A model generated the notes under the pieces. It did not search any database. It was not told the DNA's origin and worked only from the letters and a program-made list of their open reading frames with translations. Both the position numbers and the translations under genes were made by a program. From Nitrospinota bacterium (GTDB lineage: Bacteria > Nitrospinota > Nitrospinia > JACRGO01): a DNA stretch of 30,270 bases. The stretch lies in NCBI GenBank assembly GCA_016212295.1, contig JACRGO010000051.1, positions 1-30,270 on the forward strand. The letters run 5' to 3'. Below are positions 1-7,961 of the stretch, piece after piece; the stretch's first letter is position 1; the number at the start of each line of letters is the position of its first letter.

Positions 1-173
1 ATCCCTTTTTCACCACGAAAGGGGAGGGGAAAGGGACCGGGCTTGGGTTGTCCATTGCCTACGGCATCATTGAGGCCCACGGCGGGACTATCAAGTTTGA
101 AAGCAAGGAAGGCAAGGGAACCAAGTTTGCCGTTTTCCTTCCTTTAACCCGGCCAGGGGCCGGGGCCAAATAG
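1..173 (+). CDS. Histidine kinase, C-terminal end (partial)
   Basis: Only the last 56 codons of this gene are in the window, read from base 3 to the TAG at 171-173. They encode the end of a GHKL ATPase domain. An F-box-like FFTTK is followed by the G2 glycine motif [12 protein letters not shown] and then HGGTI and a GTKFAVFLP strand, the usual order at the end of a sensor histidine kinase. The protein would bind ATP and phosphorylate a histidine lying upstream of the window. The next gene, a response regulator with an HD-GYP output, follows after 332 bp on the same strand and is a plausible partner, but the gap is filled with hairpins, so a shared transcript is uncertain. The sensor part is not visible. 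Confidence 0.9.
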   Translation, partial: PFFTTKGEGKGTGLGLSIAYGIIEAHGGTIKFESKEGKGTKFAVFLPLTRPGAGAK

Positions 174-505
174 GGCTTCCGCTATTAACTCCAGCCTGAA
201 GGTTGGATGAGCTTGCGAGCAAACTCAATCGGTTATTAACTCCAGCCTTCAGGCTGGAGTGCACGAGTAAACCCAGTGGGCTTTAGCCCTGAATGGATAT
301 TTGAAAGTCATGGCTAAAGCCGGGTATTGGTTTCCGTTTTTCTCCGCCATGAATGGCGGAGTTATTAAAAACCAATATATCAGAGCATTCCTGCCTGTGC
401 ATGTCCCTGTCTGCGTGCGAACACGCACAGGCAGGCACGCCCAGGCAGGTGGATTAGGCAGGGCTGAACTATTACAAAAATTTTTAAATCCGGAAAGGGA
501 AGCCA
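174..505. repeat. Intergenic cluster of short perfect hairpins
   Basis: No gene is seen in this 332-bp gap. It holds four small inverted repeats: ACTCCAGCCT/AGGCTGGAGT (239-248 with 251-260), GGCTTTAGCC/GGCTAAAGCC (279-288 with 312-321), CTCCGCCAT/ATGGCGGAG (342-350 with 353-361) and CCTGCCTGTGC/GCACAGGCAGG (390-400 with 425-435). A partial copy of the first lies at about 184-205, and the same CTGAAGGCTGGAGTTAATAA word recurs near 11293-11312. These look like dispersed noncoding repeats; the first could also act as a weak terminator for the upstream kinase. Confidence 0.7.
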
Positions 506-1540
506 ATGGAAAAAAAGACATTTACTGTTTTAATCGTTGATGATGAAGTTAAAATAACGGAGGTTTTGGGAAAGTTCATGAATATGGAAGGATATGACGT
601 CCTTGTGGCAAATAACGGAAATGACGCCCTTAGTCTGGCAAAGGAGAGATATCCGGAGGTTGTCTTGCTTGATATGAGGATGCCGGGAATGGGGTCCATC
701 GAAGTGTTAAAGCGTTTAAAGAAAATCAATGAAGATTGCGTCGTTATCATAGTTTCCGCGGTTGATGATATGGATATAGCCCTCTCGGTGGTCAAGGAAG
801 GAGCAAACGAATTTATCCGGAAGCCGGTGAATCTGCAGGAACTCAAACTTTCCATCGAATCAAACCTGGAAAAGAGACGGCTGATTATCGAGAACCGGGT
901 ATATCAAAAAAGACTGGAGGAAAAAGTAGCGGAAAAAACAGCGGAACTCAGAGGGATGTATCTTGCCTTGAAAAAAACGAATTTAGAGATCGTCCGGGCA
1001 TTAGCGGAGGCCATTGAGGCCAAGGACCCTTACACCAGGGGGCATTGCCATCGGGTCACGCAATTTTCCCTGAAACTTGGAAAGGAAGTCGGGTTGTCCG
1101 GGGAACAGCTTGAATCATTGGAATATGGCGGACTCCTTCATGATATCGGGAAAATAGGGATTCGGGGGGCGGTCCTTAATAAAGATGGAAAGCTTACGGA
1201 TGAAGAGTACGACCATATTAAAACTCATCCCGCGATCGGCGACAGGATATTGGAGAACATAGATTTTCTGAAGGAACCGCGGCAGATTGTGAAAGGTCAT
1301 CATGAACGCTTTGACGGCAAGGGATATCCGAATCAATTAGGCAAATGGCAAATGGACATTATGTCCCAAATTGTGTCCATCGCGGACGCCTATGACGCCA
1401 TGACAAGTGATCGGCCTTATAGAAAAGGAATGTCCAGGGTGCGCGCCTTGGAGATAATGAAGGAAAATGAAGGGAGCCAATTTAACCAGGAACTGGCGGA
1501 GATATTTATCGCCAAGAAATTATTTTTGCTGGATGAATAA
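506..1540 (+). CDS. Response regulator with HD-GYP phosphodiesterase output
   Basis: A 344-residue cytoplasmic protein. Residues 5-122 form a REC domain: acidic pair D12-D13, phosphoacceptor D56 in LLDMRMPG and conserved K106 in FIRKP. A short coiled linker (about 125-160) leads to an HD-GYP domain (about 160-340) with the metal-binding HD pair at 212-213 (LLHDIGK) and the signature HHERFDGKGYP at 265-275. Proteins of this class usually hydrolyse cyclic di-GMP when phosphorylated. All key residues of both domains are present, so activity is likely. The ATG is preceded by GGAAAGGGA at suitable spacing. The input is probably the kinase whose end opens the window, which is inference from position. 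It resembles the REC-HD-GYP gene at 21179 in architecture but has a canonical GYP motif. Confidence 0.93.
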   Translation: MEKKTFTVLIVDDEVKITEVLGKFMNMEGYDVLVANNGNDALSLAKERYPEVVLLDMRMPGMGSIEVLKRLKKINEDCVVIIVSAVDDMDIALSVVKEGANEFIRKPVNLQELKLSIESNLEKRRLIIENRVYQKRLEEKVAEKTAELRGMYLALKKTNLEIVRALAEAIEAKDPYTRGHCHRVTQFSLKLGKEVGLSGEQLESLEYGGLLHDIGKIGIRGAVLNKDGKLTDEEYDHIKTHPAIGDRILENIDFLKEPRQIVKGHHERFDGKGYPNQLGKWQMDIMSQIVSIADAYDAMTSDRPYRKGMSRVRALEIMKENEGSQFNQELAEIFIAKKLFLLDE

Positions 1541-1624
1541 AAAGTTGGAAGTTATAGAAGAATAAATGCCGCGGTGAAATTTCAAGAAGCTTTTAAAAAG
1601 CCGCTCGATTTAGGACAAAATATC

Positions 1625-2332
1625 ATGCGTCTTCATTATCTCCAACACGTTCCCTTTGAAGGTCTTGGCTCCATTCAAGGTTGGGCCGGGGCCAAGGGGC
1701 ATTCCATCACTTGCACCCGGCTCTTCGCCGGGGACAAATTTCCTGAAATCGGGGAAATAGACATGCTCATAATCATGGGCGGCCCAATGAACATTTATGA
1801 GGAGAAAAAGCATCCGTGGCTTGCCGGGGAAAAAAAGTTCATCGAAAAGGCAATCGCGGCGAATAAAACAGTTTTGGGAATTTGCCTTGGCGCCCAGCTC
1901 ATAGCCGACGCGCTCGGTTCGCGGGTATGCGCGAACAAGCATAAAGAGATCGGCTGGTTTCCAGTCCAAAAGACGGAGCAGGCTGGAAAAATCCCGGCCT
2001 TTGACGCCTTATCCGATGAAATGGTTGTATTCCATTGGCATGGCGATACCTTTGATCTGCCCCAAGGCGCGATTCACGCCGCCAGAAGCGCGGCGTGCGA
2101 AAACCAGGCGTTTATTTATGACGGCCGCGTCGTGGGGCTTCAATTTCACCTTGAGACAACCAGAAGCGGCGCGGCGGAAATGATCAGGAATTGCGGCAAT
2201 GAACTCGTGGACGGTCCGTTCATTCAACCGGCGGAAGCGATCCTTTCCCAGGGAGAAAACTTTGAAAACATCAATAAGGCCATGTGGAAATTGCTTGACT
2301 ATTCAAAGAACATAGCTTCGCAAATTGATTAA
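1625..2332 (+). CDS. Class I glutamine amidotransferase domain protein
   Basis: A 235-residue stand-alone class I glutamine amidotransferase related to the amidotransferase half of GMP synthase. The nucleophile elbow GICLGAQ carries C87, the oxyanion region MGGPMN is at 51-56, and the His/Glu pair of the triad is H175 and E177 in GLQFHLE. It should release ammonia from glutamine for transfer to an acceptor that cannot be named; no synthetase domain is attached. The frame is open back to a GTG at 1574, but that has no ribosome-binding site and adds residues atypical of the family. The ATG at 1625 (MRLHYLQHVPFEG) has AGGA eight bases upstream and matches the usual family N-terminus. The gene lies 84 bp after the REC-HD-GYP gene on the same strand. 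Confidence 0.88.
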   Translation: MRLHYLQHVPFEGLGSIQGWAGAKGHSITCTRLFAGDKFPEIGEIDMLIIMGGPMNIYEEKKHPWLAGEKKFIEKAIAANKTVLGICLGAQLIADALGSRVCANKHKEIGWFPVQKTEQAGKIPAFDALSDEMVVFHWHGDTFDLPQGAIHAARSAACENQAFIYDGRVVGLQFHLETTRSGAAEMIRNCGNELVDGPFIQPAEAILSQGENFENINKAMWKLLDYSKNIASQID

Positions 2333-2431
2333 AGCGCCAATAAAAGATATTTAAAATTTCAGATTGCGGATTTTAGATTGGAAGAATATAAAAAGAAAAA
2401 ACTATCACAAATCTAAGATTAATTTCATTAA

Positions 2432-2611
2432 GGGACTCGGTAAATACCAATATACCTGGATAGCGCCCGGATTTGGGTCGGATTTGGCTTGCGGCGATTG
2501 AGCAAAACCACAGGCATAGCAGCGCTATGTCGAGGATTTTGCGATTGAGACGCAACCAAAGATGGGCCAAAGGCGGGATGCTAAATGGTATATTGGTATT
2601 TACCAAGTCCC
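2432..2611. repeat. 180-bp MITE-like fold-back element
   Basis: The ends are 24-bp inverted repeats (2432-2455 and 2588-2611) with one mismatch. The interior is also imperfectly self-complementary all the way to a central CATAGC-AGC-GCTATG hairpin at 2515-2529. The centre of symmetry lies within a base of the geometric middle. No open frame of protein-like character is present. This is the shape of a non-autonomous miniature element or a long structured RNA hairpin. I see no convincing target-site duplication. Confidence 0.75.
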
Positions 2612-2689
2612 CAACGTGGACAAGCCACAACCAAACAAGGTTAGAAATATTTTGCCAAAATTGGTTGAAATATTATTGATAAGACACTA

Positions 2690-3039
2690 AGAAGCTGTCT
2701 TGAAAAAAACATTAAGGTTTGCATGCAAATAGCCGGAGAAATTCTTAACACACCCCGGCCTTCGGCCACCCCTCTCAAGAGGGGAATTTTTAAAGGAATG
2801 AAGCCTCCCCGGAGCAAGCTCCGGGGTATTCCCAGCACAATACATAAATTTTTCAGTCATCGCCGGCATGATTTCCAGCGGTTTGCCGCGGCGCCTTATT
2901 CATTAATCCCCTATTGAAATGGCGCCATCACTTATAAATTCCCCTCTTGAGAGGGGTGGCTGAAGGCCGGGGTGTGTTAAGGATTTCAGTGGCAGCTTGC
3001 AAGGCGGCAGACCATAATGCTTTTTTCAAGACAGCTTCT
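2690..3039. repeat. 350-bp nested inverted-repeat element
   Basis: The outer 25-bp arms (2690-2714 and 3015-3039, AGAAGCTGTCTTGAAAA... type) match with one mismatch. A second pair of about 49 bp lies inside (about 2741-2789 and 2937-2985) with about two mismatches, containing CCCCTCTCAAGAGGGG and the word ACACACCCCGGCC. A further hairpin, CCCCGGAGC/GCTCCGGGG, lies at about 2808-2826. No coding potential is evident. Together with the element at 2432-2611 it fills the 711-bp gap between the amidotransferase and the truncated methyltransferase. It is probably a MITE-like or dispersed repeat. Confidence 0.7.
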
Positions 3040-3043
3040 AACT

Positions 3044-3550
3044 TTAGTCACTCGAGTAGTTCGTAAACCTGCAATAGATGAATTTTTGCGGCATGCCCGA
3101 GGGAGTAACGTGTAGTTCCTCCACCGCGTCCTTTAACTCGAAATTCCGTCCGATTTCCTTGGCAAGTGATTCCGGGCTGTACCGGACGACTTCCAATCCG
3201 CTGCACTTCGGAGGACCGTCCAAGGCGAAAGAGGCGATTATCAGGTGGCCGCCAGGCGCCAATGCCTGGTTCATCACTTTTACGTATTTATCCCGGTCAT
3301 TGGCGTCTGTAAGGAAATGGAAGACGGCGCGATCGTGCCAAAGATCAAATTTACGGTCAGGCTCGAATCCGGTGACGTCCGCCTCTATCCAGGAAATTTT
3401 TTGTGCATGTTTTCCAAGCCTGGATTTGGCCTGATTCAAGGAGGCAGTGGAAATATCCAGGACCGTCACGTTTTCAAATCCCTTTTCCACTAGTTCATCC
3501 ACAAGGACAGACGCGCCTCCCCCTACATCAATGATTTTTTGATTTCGGCT
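3044..3550 (-). pseudogene. 5'-truncated class I SAM methyltransferase
   Basis: The frame encodes most of a Rossmann-fold SAM-dependent methyltransferase: motif I IIDVGGGAS, then VTVLDIS, the acidic WIEADVT, WHDRAVFHFLTD and PGGHLIIASF. The first in-frame start is the GTG at 3500-3502, which lies downstream of the SAM-binding glycine loop. The conserved reading continues upstream only to SRNQK at 3550, where a TGA stops it. About 45 N-terminal residues normal for this family are therefore missing. The break lies only 10 bases beyond the stop codon of the MddA-like gene, so a deletion or rearrangement probably joined the two. A short product starting at the GTG would lack the cofactor loop and is unlikely to be active. 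The substrate of the intact family is not known to me. Confidence 0.75.
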
Positions 3551-3560
3551 TCATTTATAG

Positions 3561-4295
3561 TCAACTCTTCTTTCCAGGCGATAAAAAGAGCATCGACACC
3601 CGCTTGCTATAATTTTCATAAGCCTCGCCGTGGATGTTCCGCAGGTCCCGCTCCTCCAGTTGGATGGCGATAAGAATATAAACCGTGGTTGCCGCCGCGA
3701 ACAGCAAATGGCCGAGGGTCATTTTCGGCGCCGCCCAGAAAGCGATAATGAAACCCGACATGACAGGATGGCGGACATATTTGTAAAGGGCCGGGGTCTT
3801 GAATTCCACGGGCGTGTTTTCCTTGTCACGCAAATACAGGTAAACCTGCCTTAATCCGAAAAGGTCAAAGTGGTCGATCATGAAGGTGGAAAAGAGCACG
3901 ATCAGCCACCCGATCCAGAAAAGCCCGGATAGAAGCGGACCGAAAAGAGTGTCTTCGATGTTCCAGACCTCGCCCGTCATGGGCCGCCATTGCCAGAAGA
4001 GAAGAAACAGCAGGAGACTTGAGATCAGGACAAAGGTGCTGCGCTCCACTTGCTCCGGCACTATCCTGGTCCACCACTTCTTGAAGCCCATGCGCGCCAT
4101 GACGCTGTGCTGTATCGCGAAAAGGCCAAGAAGCGATAAGTCGATCAATATGGCCTGCGTTAATGGAGCTTCCGGGCCGGTGTCAATGGTCTTGGATAGA
4201 ACCAGGTTTCCAACAAAACCCACGGAATGCAGAAAGGCCCCGAAAAAAACCACATAGGCCGCAACTCCGTAAATAAAAAAAATTGTTTTTTTCAC
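3561..4295 (-). CDS. mddA: MddA-like methanethiol S-methyltransferase (NnrU/isoprenylcysteine methyltransferase-type membrane protein)
   Basis: A 244-residue integral membrane protein with about six hydrophobic segments. It carries the C-terminal signature of the isoprenylcysteine carboxyl methyltransferase/PEMT fold: LYKYVRHPVMSGF, then EERDLRNIHGEAYENYSKRV. Overall length, the start MKKTIFFIYGV and the segment LFAIQHSVMAR fit the MddA branch of the NnrU family. Members of that branch methylate methanethiol with S-adenosylmethionine to give dimethyl sulfide. The start is a GTG at 4295 with a strong AGGAGG eight bases upstream. The gene is divergent from the TrmN6-like gene. The specific substrate is inferred from family resemblance; a more general thiol or lipid methyltransferase role is possible. 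Confidence 0.8.
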   Translation of the reverse strand: MKKTIFFIYGVAAYVVFFGAFLHSVGFVGNLVLSKTIDTGPEAPLTQAILIDLSLLGLFAIQHSVMARMGFKKWWTRIVPEQVERSTFVLISSLLLFLLFWQWRPMTGEVWNIEDTLFGPLLSGLFWIGWLIVLFSTFMIDHFDLFGLRQVYLYLRDKENTPVEFKTPALYKYVRHPVMSGFIIAFWAAPKMTLGHLLFAAATTVYILIAIQLEERDLRNIHGEAYENYSKRVSMLFLSPGKKS

Positions 4296-4472
4296 CCCTT
4301 TTACCTCCTGATAATTTAGTTGAATAATTTAGCATGTCGGCGGGAATATTCCAAGAAAAATGGGGCAAGGGCAATTCAATGGCTGTTCCCATGGACTGTT
4401 TACTAAGGCGGGCCGGGCTGCCGAAAGGACCTCAAAGTGGATTCGGCGCTTCGGATTTGAGAGAATAAGTTC

Positions 4473-5150
4473 ATGAATCCAAAAGGCTACCGCTATTCCC
4501 TTGATCCTTTTCTCGTCGCTGATTTTGTCCGCGTCCCCCCCAAGGTCCAAAGGGTTTTAGACCTCGGGACCGGCTCCGGGATCATCCTTTTTCTCCTTCG
4601 GGAAAAAGCGCCAGGGATATGCCTGGTGGGATTGGAAAAGCAGGAGACCCTCCTTCTCGCGGCCCAAGCTGGCAAGAGGGAAAGGGGCGCGAAACGGGTT
4701 TATTTCGTCAGAGGGGACATCCGGCACAGCAGCCGGCTTTTCCCGAAGGCATGCTTTGATATTGTCCTGGCCAATCCCCCTTATCGAAGGAAAGGATCGG
4801 GGAGGACAAATCCGGACCCTGAAAAGGCGTCGGCAAGGCACGAGTTGGAGGTTGATATCGGCGGCATCCTTGTGAATTCAGCAGGCATACTAAGGGACCT
4901 GGGCCGCCTCTTCCTGATCTTTCATCCTTCCAGACTCCAGGAACTCCTTTCAGGCATGGAGGAAAGTTCCATCCATCCCGAAAGAATACGTTTTGTCCAC
5001 GGCTTCATGCGCCGCGAGGCGAAGATGGTTTTGGTGGAGGGGAGAAAAAACGGCAAGGGCGATCTTAAGGTGGAGCCTCCGCTTGTGGTTTATGAAAGGG
5101 CCGGAGAATACACGGAGGAGATGAAAAGGATATATATCACAATTCCGTAA
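4473..5150 (+). CDS. TrmN6-like tRNA1(Val) A37 N6-methyltransferase
   Basis: A 225-residue class I methyltransferase of the COG4123 (TrmN6/YfiC) type. The N-terminal GYRYSLDPFLVADF is typical of this family. Motif I is VLDLGTGSGI at 28-37, and the catalytic N6-adenine motif NPPYRR is at about 98-103. Family members methylate N6 of A37 in valine tRNA using SAM. The ATG at 4473 has only a weak GAGA upstream, and the frame is closed by a TGA five codons earlier. The protein starts slightly later than many relatives, which carry about 15 more residues before the GYR motif. The upstream region is shared with the divergent mddA-like gene. Confidence 0.82.
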   Translation: MNPKGYRYSLDPFLVADFVRVPPKVQRVLDLGTGSGIILFLLREKAPGICLVGLEKQETLLLAAQAGKRERGAKRVYFVRGDIRHSSRLFPKACFDIVLANPPYRRKGSGRTNPDPEKASARHELEVDIGGILVNSAGILRDLGRLFLIFHPSRLQELLSGMEESSIHPERIRFVHGFMRREAKMVLVEGRKNGKGDLKVEPPLVVYERAGEYTEEMKRIYITIP

Positions 5151-5164
5151 CACTTTGTTTTTTC

Positions 5165-5417
5165 AAAGTTTTATGGAATTTCAAATTTCAAATTTCAATT
5201 GCCAAATAACAAATAAATCCCAATAACCAAAATTACAAATGAATAAATAAAAAAATGGGATTGTTTTGGACATTCAGTAATTGTAATTTGAAATTTATTT
5301 GTAATTTGCTATTTGGGATTTTGTTTTTCCTTTGGCTGCGGCAAAGCCGCGCCATTGGGTCAACGCCGAGCCTTGAATTGACAATTTGCAATTGTAAATT
5401 GACGATTGAAAATGTGG
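5165..5417. repeat. AT-rich CAAATTTCAAAT-type repeat region
   Basis: This stretch contains short degenerate direct words (CAAATTTCAAATTTCAATT, CAAATAACAAATAAATCCC). From about 5270 it carries their reverse complements (TTTGAAATTTATTTGTAATTTGCTATTTGGGATTTTG). The two halves can fold into a long imperfect hairpin. A related stretch lies at 14406-14590 upstream of amtB1. No gene is seen. Confidence 0.55.
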
Positions 5418-5753
5418 TCATTGTTCTTCCGGCGGAAAATTCGATTCGTGGCTGAAGGCCAGCACCTTTCCATTGTCGTCGAAAATCAAGACCAGCTCTT
5501 TATTGTAATCCTTTCCTCCAACATATTTTTTACTGTATTGATAGGTCCATCTGTCTCTTCCGTTTTCCATCCCCTTGCTGATGGGAGGACCGAAAAGCCT
5601 GCGGATTTCTTCCTTGGTGGTCTGGTTTTTCACGATTTTCCCGACATTGTCATAATTAAAATTCTGGCCTATGGTGCCGCACCCGGCAAGGAACATGGTC
5701 AAGGCCAGGCAGATGCCCGCGAAAGAAAAATTTTTTTTCAGATTCATTTTCAT
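5418..5753 (-). CDS. BamE/SmpA-OmlA-like outer-membrane lipoprotein
   Basis: A 111-residue predicted lipoprotein. A positively charged start (MKMNLKK) and a hydrophobic stretch end in the lipobox LAGC with the lipidated cysteine at 25. The mature part resembles the SmpA/OmlA (BamE-like) fold: a helix-strand unit with TTKEEIRRLFGPPISKG, then WTYQYSKKYVGG and a LVLIFDDNGKVLAFS strand pair. It should sit in the periplasm anchored to a membrane. A role in outer-membrane assembly is only suggested by the family; many small lipoproteins share the fold. The ATG has GGGAGG eight bases upstream. It is a single gene, convergent with the TrmN6-like gene and divergent from mutL. Confidence 0.8.
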   Translation of the reverse strand: MKMNLKKNFSFAGICLALTMFLAGCGTIGQNFNYDNVGKIVKNQTTKEEIRRLFGPPISKGMENGRDRWTYQYSKKYVGGKDYNKELVLIFDDNGKVLAFSHESNFPPEEQ

Positions 5754-5985
5754 GGCGTTTCCTCCCTTGACGGATTTAAAAGAAACAGCTTTTAAAAATT
5801 CGTGGAAATTAGTGTTTATTAGTGCTAAATAAATTTTTTTCTATTTAAGCTTACCGCAAATTTTCCGTGAATTCAACCGCTAAAAGGTAAATTTGACTTT
5901 TCCATTTTGAAGGTTTATTCTAGTTTTGATTAAGCGTTTTTTGGGAAAAAACCGTTTAGCTCAGATAACATTCAAGGGAAAAAAC

Positions 5986-7836
5986 ATGAGCGGAAGCATC
6001 ATCCGTGTCTTGCCTGAAGACCTGGCCAATAAGATCGCGGCAGGAGAGGTGGTGGAACGCCCGGCTTCGGTGGTCAAGGAACTGGTGGAAAATTCCGTTG
6101 ACGCAGGCGCGGGGTCCATAGCCATTGACCTGGAAAACGGCGGAAAAAGGCTGATCCATATTCAAGACGACGGATCAGGCATGAACAGGGACGACGCCCT
6201 ACTCGCCTTTGAGCGCCACGCCACTAGCAAAATCCGCGCAAACGAGGACCTCTTCAACATCCGCACCCTGGGCTTCAGGGGCGAGGCCCTCCCAAGCATA
6301 GCGGCGGTTTCCAAGGTCCTGCTGACCACCTCCACCGGAGAACCCGGCCAAGGCCAAAAGCTTTGCATAGAGGGGGGGGCGCTCCGGGACGTCAAGGCCG
6401 CGGCCCATCCCAAGGGGACCTCTCTAATGGTCCGCCAACTCTTCTTCAATACCCCGGCGCGCCGGAAATTCCTGAAGACCGACCAGACGGAACTGAGCCA
6501 CATCTCAAATACCGTAATGCGGCAGGCGCTTGCAAGGCCGGACATATCATTCAGGATCAACCACAACGGACGGAATCTGGTAAACGCCCCGGCCCATTCT
6601 CAAATTCTTCCGAGGATCATGGACCTTTTCGGACGCGACCTCGTCTCTGACCTTGTCCCGGTCCAATTCAGGAAAAACGGGTTCGGGCTGGACGGTTATG
6701 TCTCCAAGCCCCACTGCCACCGGGTGGCGAAGGACGCGCTGTTTTTCTACGTTAACGGAAGGTATGTAAAGGACCGGGTGGTGACCCATGCGGTCCTTGA
6801 GGCGTTCCGTGGCCTCTTGCCCAAGGAGAGGGTCCCGATGGCCTTCCTCTATCTTGAAATTTCCCCTGGCTCGGTTGACGTAAATGTGCATCCGTCCAAG
6901 ACCGAGGTCAGGTTCGCGGAGCAAAGCGAGGTCCACTCCTTTATTTCCCAATCCATTAAGGAAGGGCTTAAGTCCGGCGGTGGAAAACATGCCCCGGCTG
7001 AAGCGGCCCGGAAAAAGGAAGCGTCGGTTGCACCGGAAGTAAGGGAGCAGACCGCTGTTTTGGTTAAGGACAAGACGTCTTACGTCCCCCTTCCTTTTCC
7101 CCCGGCCTTTCCCTTTACTCCAAGGAGGGAATATCCAGCCCCGGCAACGCAGGCGAAATATGTCCAGTCCAGGCACATCAAAGGCCCTGGGGAGGGCTCG
7201 GAAGGGCTTAAGTCCACTCCGGTCCCGGCGCCTCGTCTCATGGACGCCTCCTCCCTCGGATACTCCGACTTCCGGACCATAGGCCAGATAGATAACTCGT
7301 TCATAGTTCTTGAAGGGAAAAAGGGAATGGTCCTTGTGGACCAGCATACCGCCCATGAAAGGGTCCTTTACGAACGCTTCCTTGCGGAAAAGGAAAAAAA
7401 ATCGGTGGAGGCGCAGAGTCTGCTCTTCCCCCTTACCCTGGAATTCACAAAGGGAGAGGCGCTCCTCCTTGAATCAATGGCCGATGAACTTGAGGCGTTG
7501 GGGTTTGAAGTGGAGTCATTCGGCGGCAACAGCGTCCTGGTGAGAAGCGTTCCCTCGCTCCTCTCTGACAAGGACTGCAAGCTCATACTCCGGGACGTCC
7601 TGGACAGGGCTGCCCTCCTTGGCAAGGGCGCCTCTCTTGAGGAATTGGCCGGGGACATCATAGCGGTCATGGCCTGCCATGCCGCTGTCCGCGCGGGACA
7701 GAGCCTCAAGCGGGAAGAAATGCTCTCCCTTATGGAAAAACTCCAGGCCACGAACCGGCCCTTTACTTGTCCACATGGCAGGCCCATAGCCCTCTTTTTT
7801 GAAATGGCGCAGATTAAAAAGTCTTTTCTGAGGTGA
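5986..7836 (+). CDS. mutL: DNA mismatch repair protein MutL
   Basis: A 616-residue MutL. The N-terminal GHKL ATPase shows E32 and N36 in KELVENS, DDGSGM at 61-66, RHATSKI at 78-83 and TLGFRGEAL at 94-102. A proline-rich linker (about 335-430) leads to the C-terminal dimerisation domain. That domain keeps the nicking-type metal motifs: D452 in DQHTAHERVLYE, ACHAAV at 563-568 and CPHGRP at 595-600. This points to an endonuclease-active MutL, unlike that of E. coli. The usual alanine after DQH is threonine here. The frame is open to a TTG at 5926, but the ATG at 5986 has AAGGGA upstream and begins with the standard SIIRVLPEDLANKIAAGEVV region. No mutS is in the window. Confidence 0.96.
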   Translation: MSGSIIRVLPEDLANKIAAGEVVERPASVVKELVENSVDAGAGSIAIDLENGGKRLIHIQDDGSGMNRDDALLAFERHATSKIRANEDLFNIRTLGFRGEALPSIAAVSKVLLTTSTGEPGQGQKLCIEGGALRDVKAAAHPKGTSLMVRQLFFNTPARRKFLKTDQTELSHISNTVMRQALARPDISFRINHNGRNLVNAPAHSQILPRIMDLFGRDLVSDLVPVQFRKNGFGLDGYVSKPHCHRVAKDALFFYVNGRYVKDRVVTHAVLEAFRGLLPKERVPMAFLYLEISPGSVDVNVHPSKTEVRFAEQSEVHSFISQSIKEGLKSGGGKHAPAEAARKKEASVAPEVREQTAVLVKDKTSYVPLPFPPAFPFTPRREYPAPATQAKYVQSRHIKGPGEGSEGLKSTPVPAPRLMDASSLGYSDFRTIGQIDNSFIVLEGKKGMVLVDQHTAHERVLYERFLAEKEKKSVEAQSLLFPLTLEFTKGEALLLESMADELEALGFEVESFGGNSVLVRSVPSLLSDKDCKLILRDVLDRAALLGKGASLEELAGDIIAVMACHAAVRAGQSLKREEMLSLMEKLQATNRPFTCPHGRPIALFFEMAQIKKSFLR

Positions 7837-7842
7837 GATGAG

Positions 7843-7932
7843 TAGTGTGTCATGAGACATGTGTCATGTGTAAGGCCGCTCGCATTTCTCATGACGCACC
7901 ACGCATGACTCATGACACACGACGCATGACGT
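7843..7932. repeat. ATGAC-rich short repeat, copy 1 (after mutL)
   Basis: This repeat contains TAGTGTGTCATGAG, ACATGTGTCATG and the facing TCATGACGCACCACGCATGAC and CTCATGACACAC. The two halves are reverse-complementary. A second copy, sharing AGTAGTGTGTCATGAG and CATGACGCACC, follows guaB at 9478-9540. A shorter relative lies at about 28901-28935. Confidence 0.6.
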
Positions 7933-7961
7933 TTAACTATTTTACTTAGGAGTCCCTGAAA

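Noticed and set aside
2432-3039. CRISPR array or phage attachment sites
   Set aside because: The repeats are inverted, not regularly spaced direct repeats, and there are no cas genes or integrase nearby.
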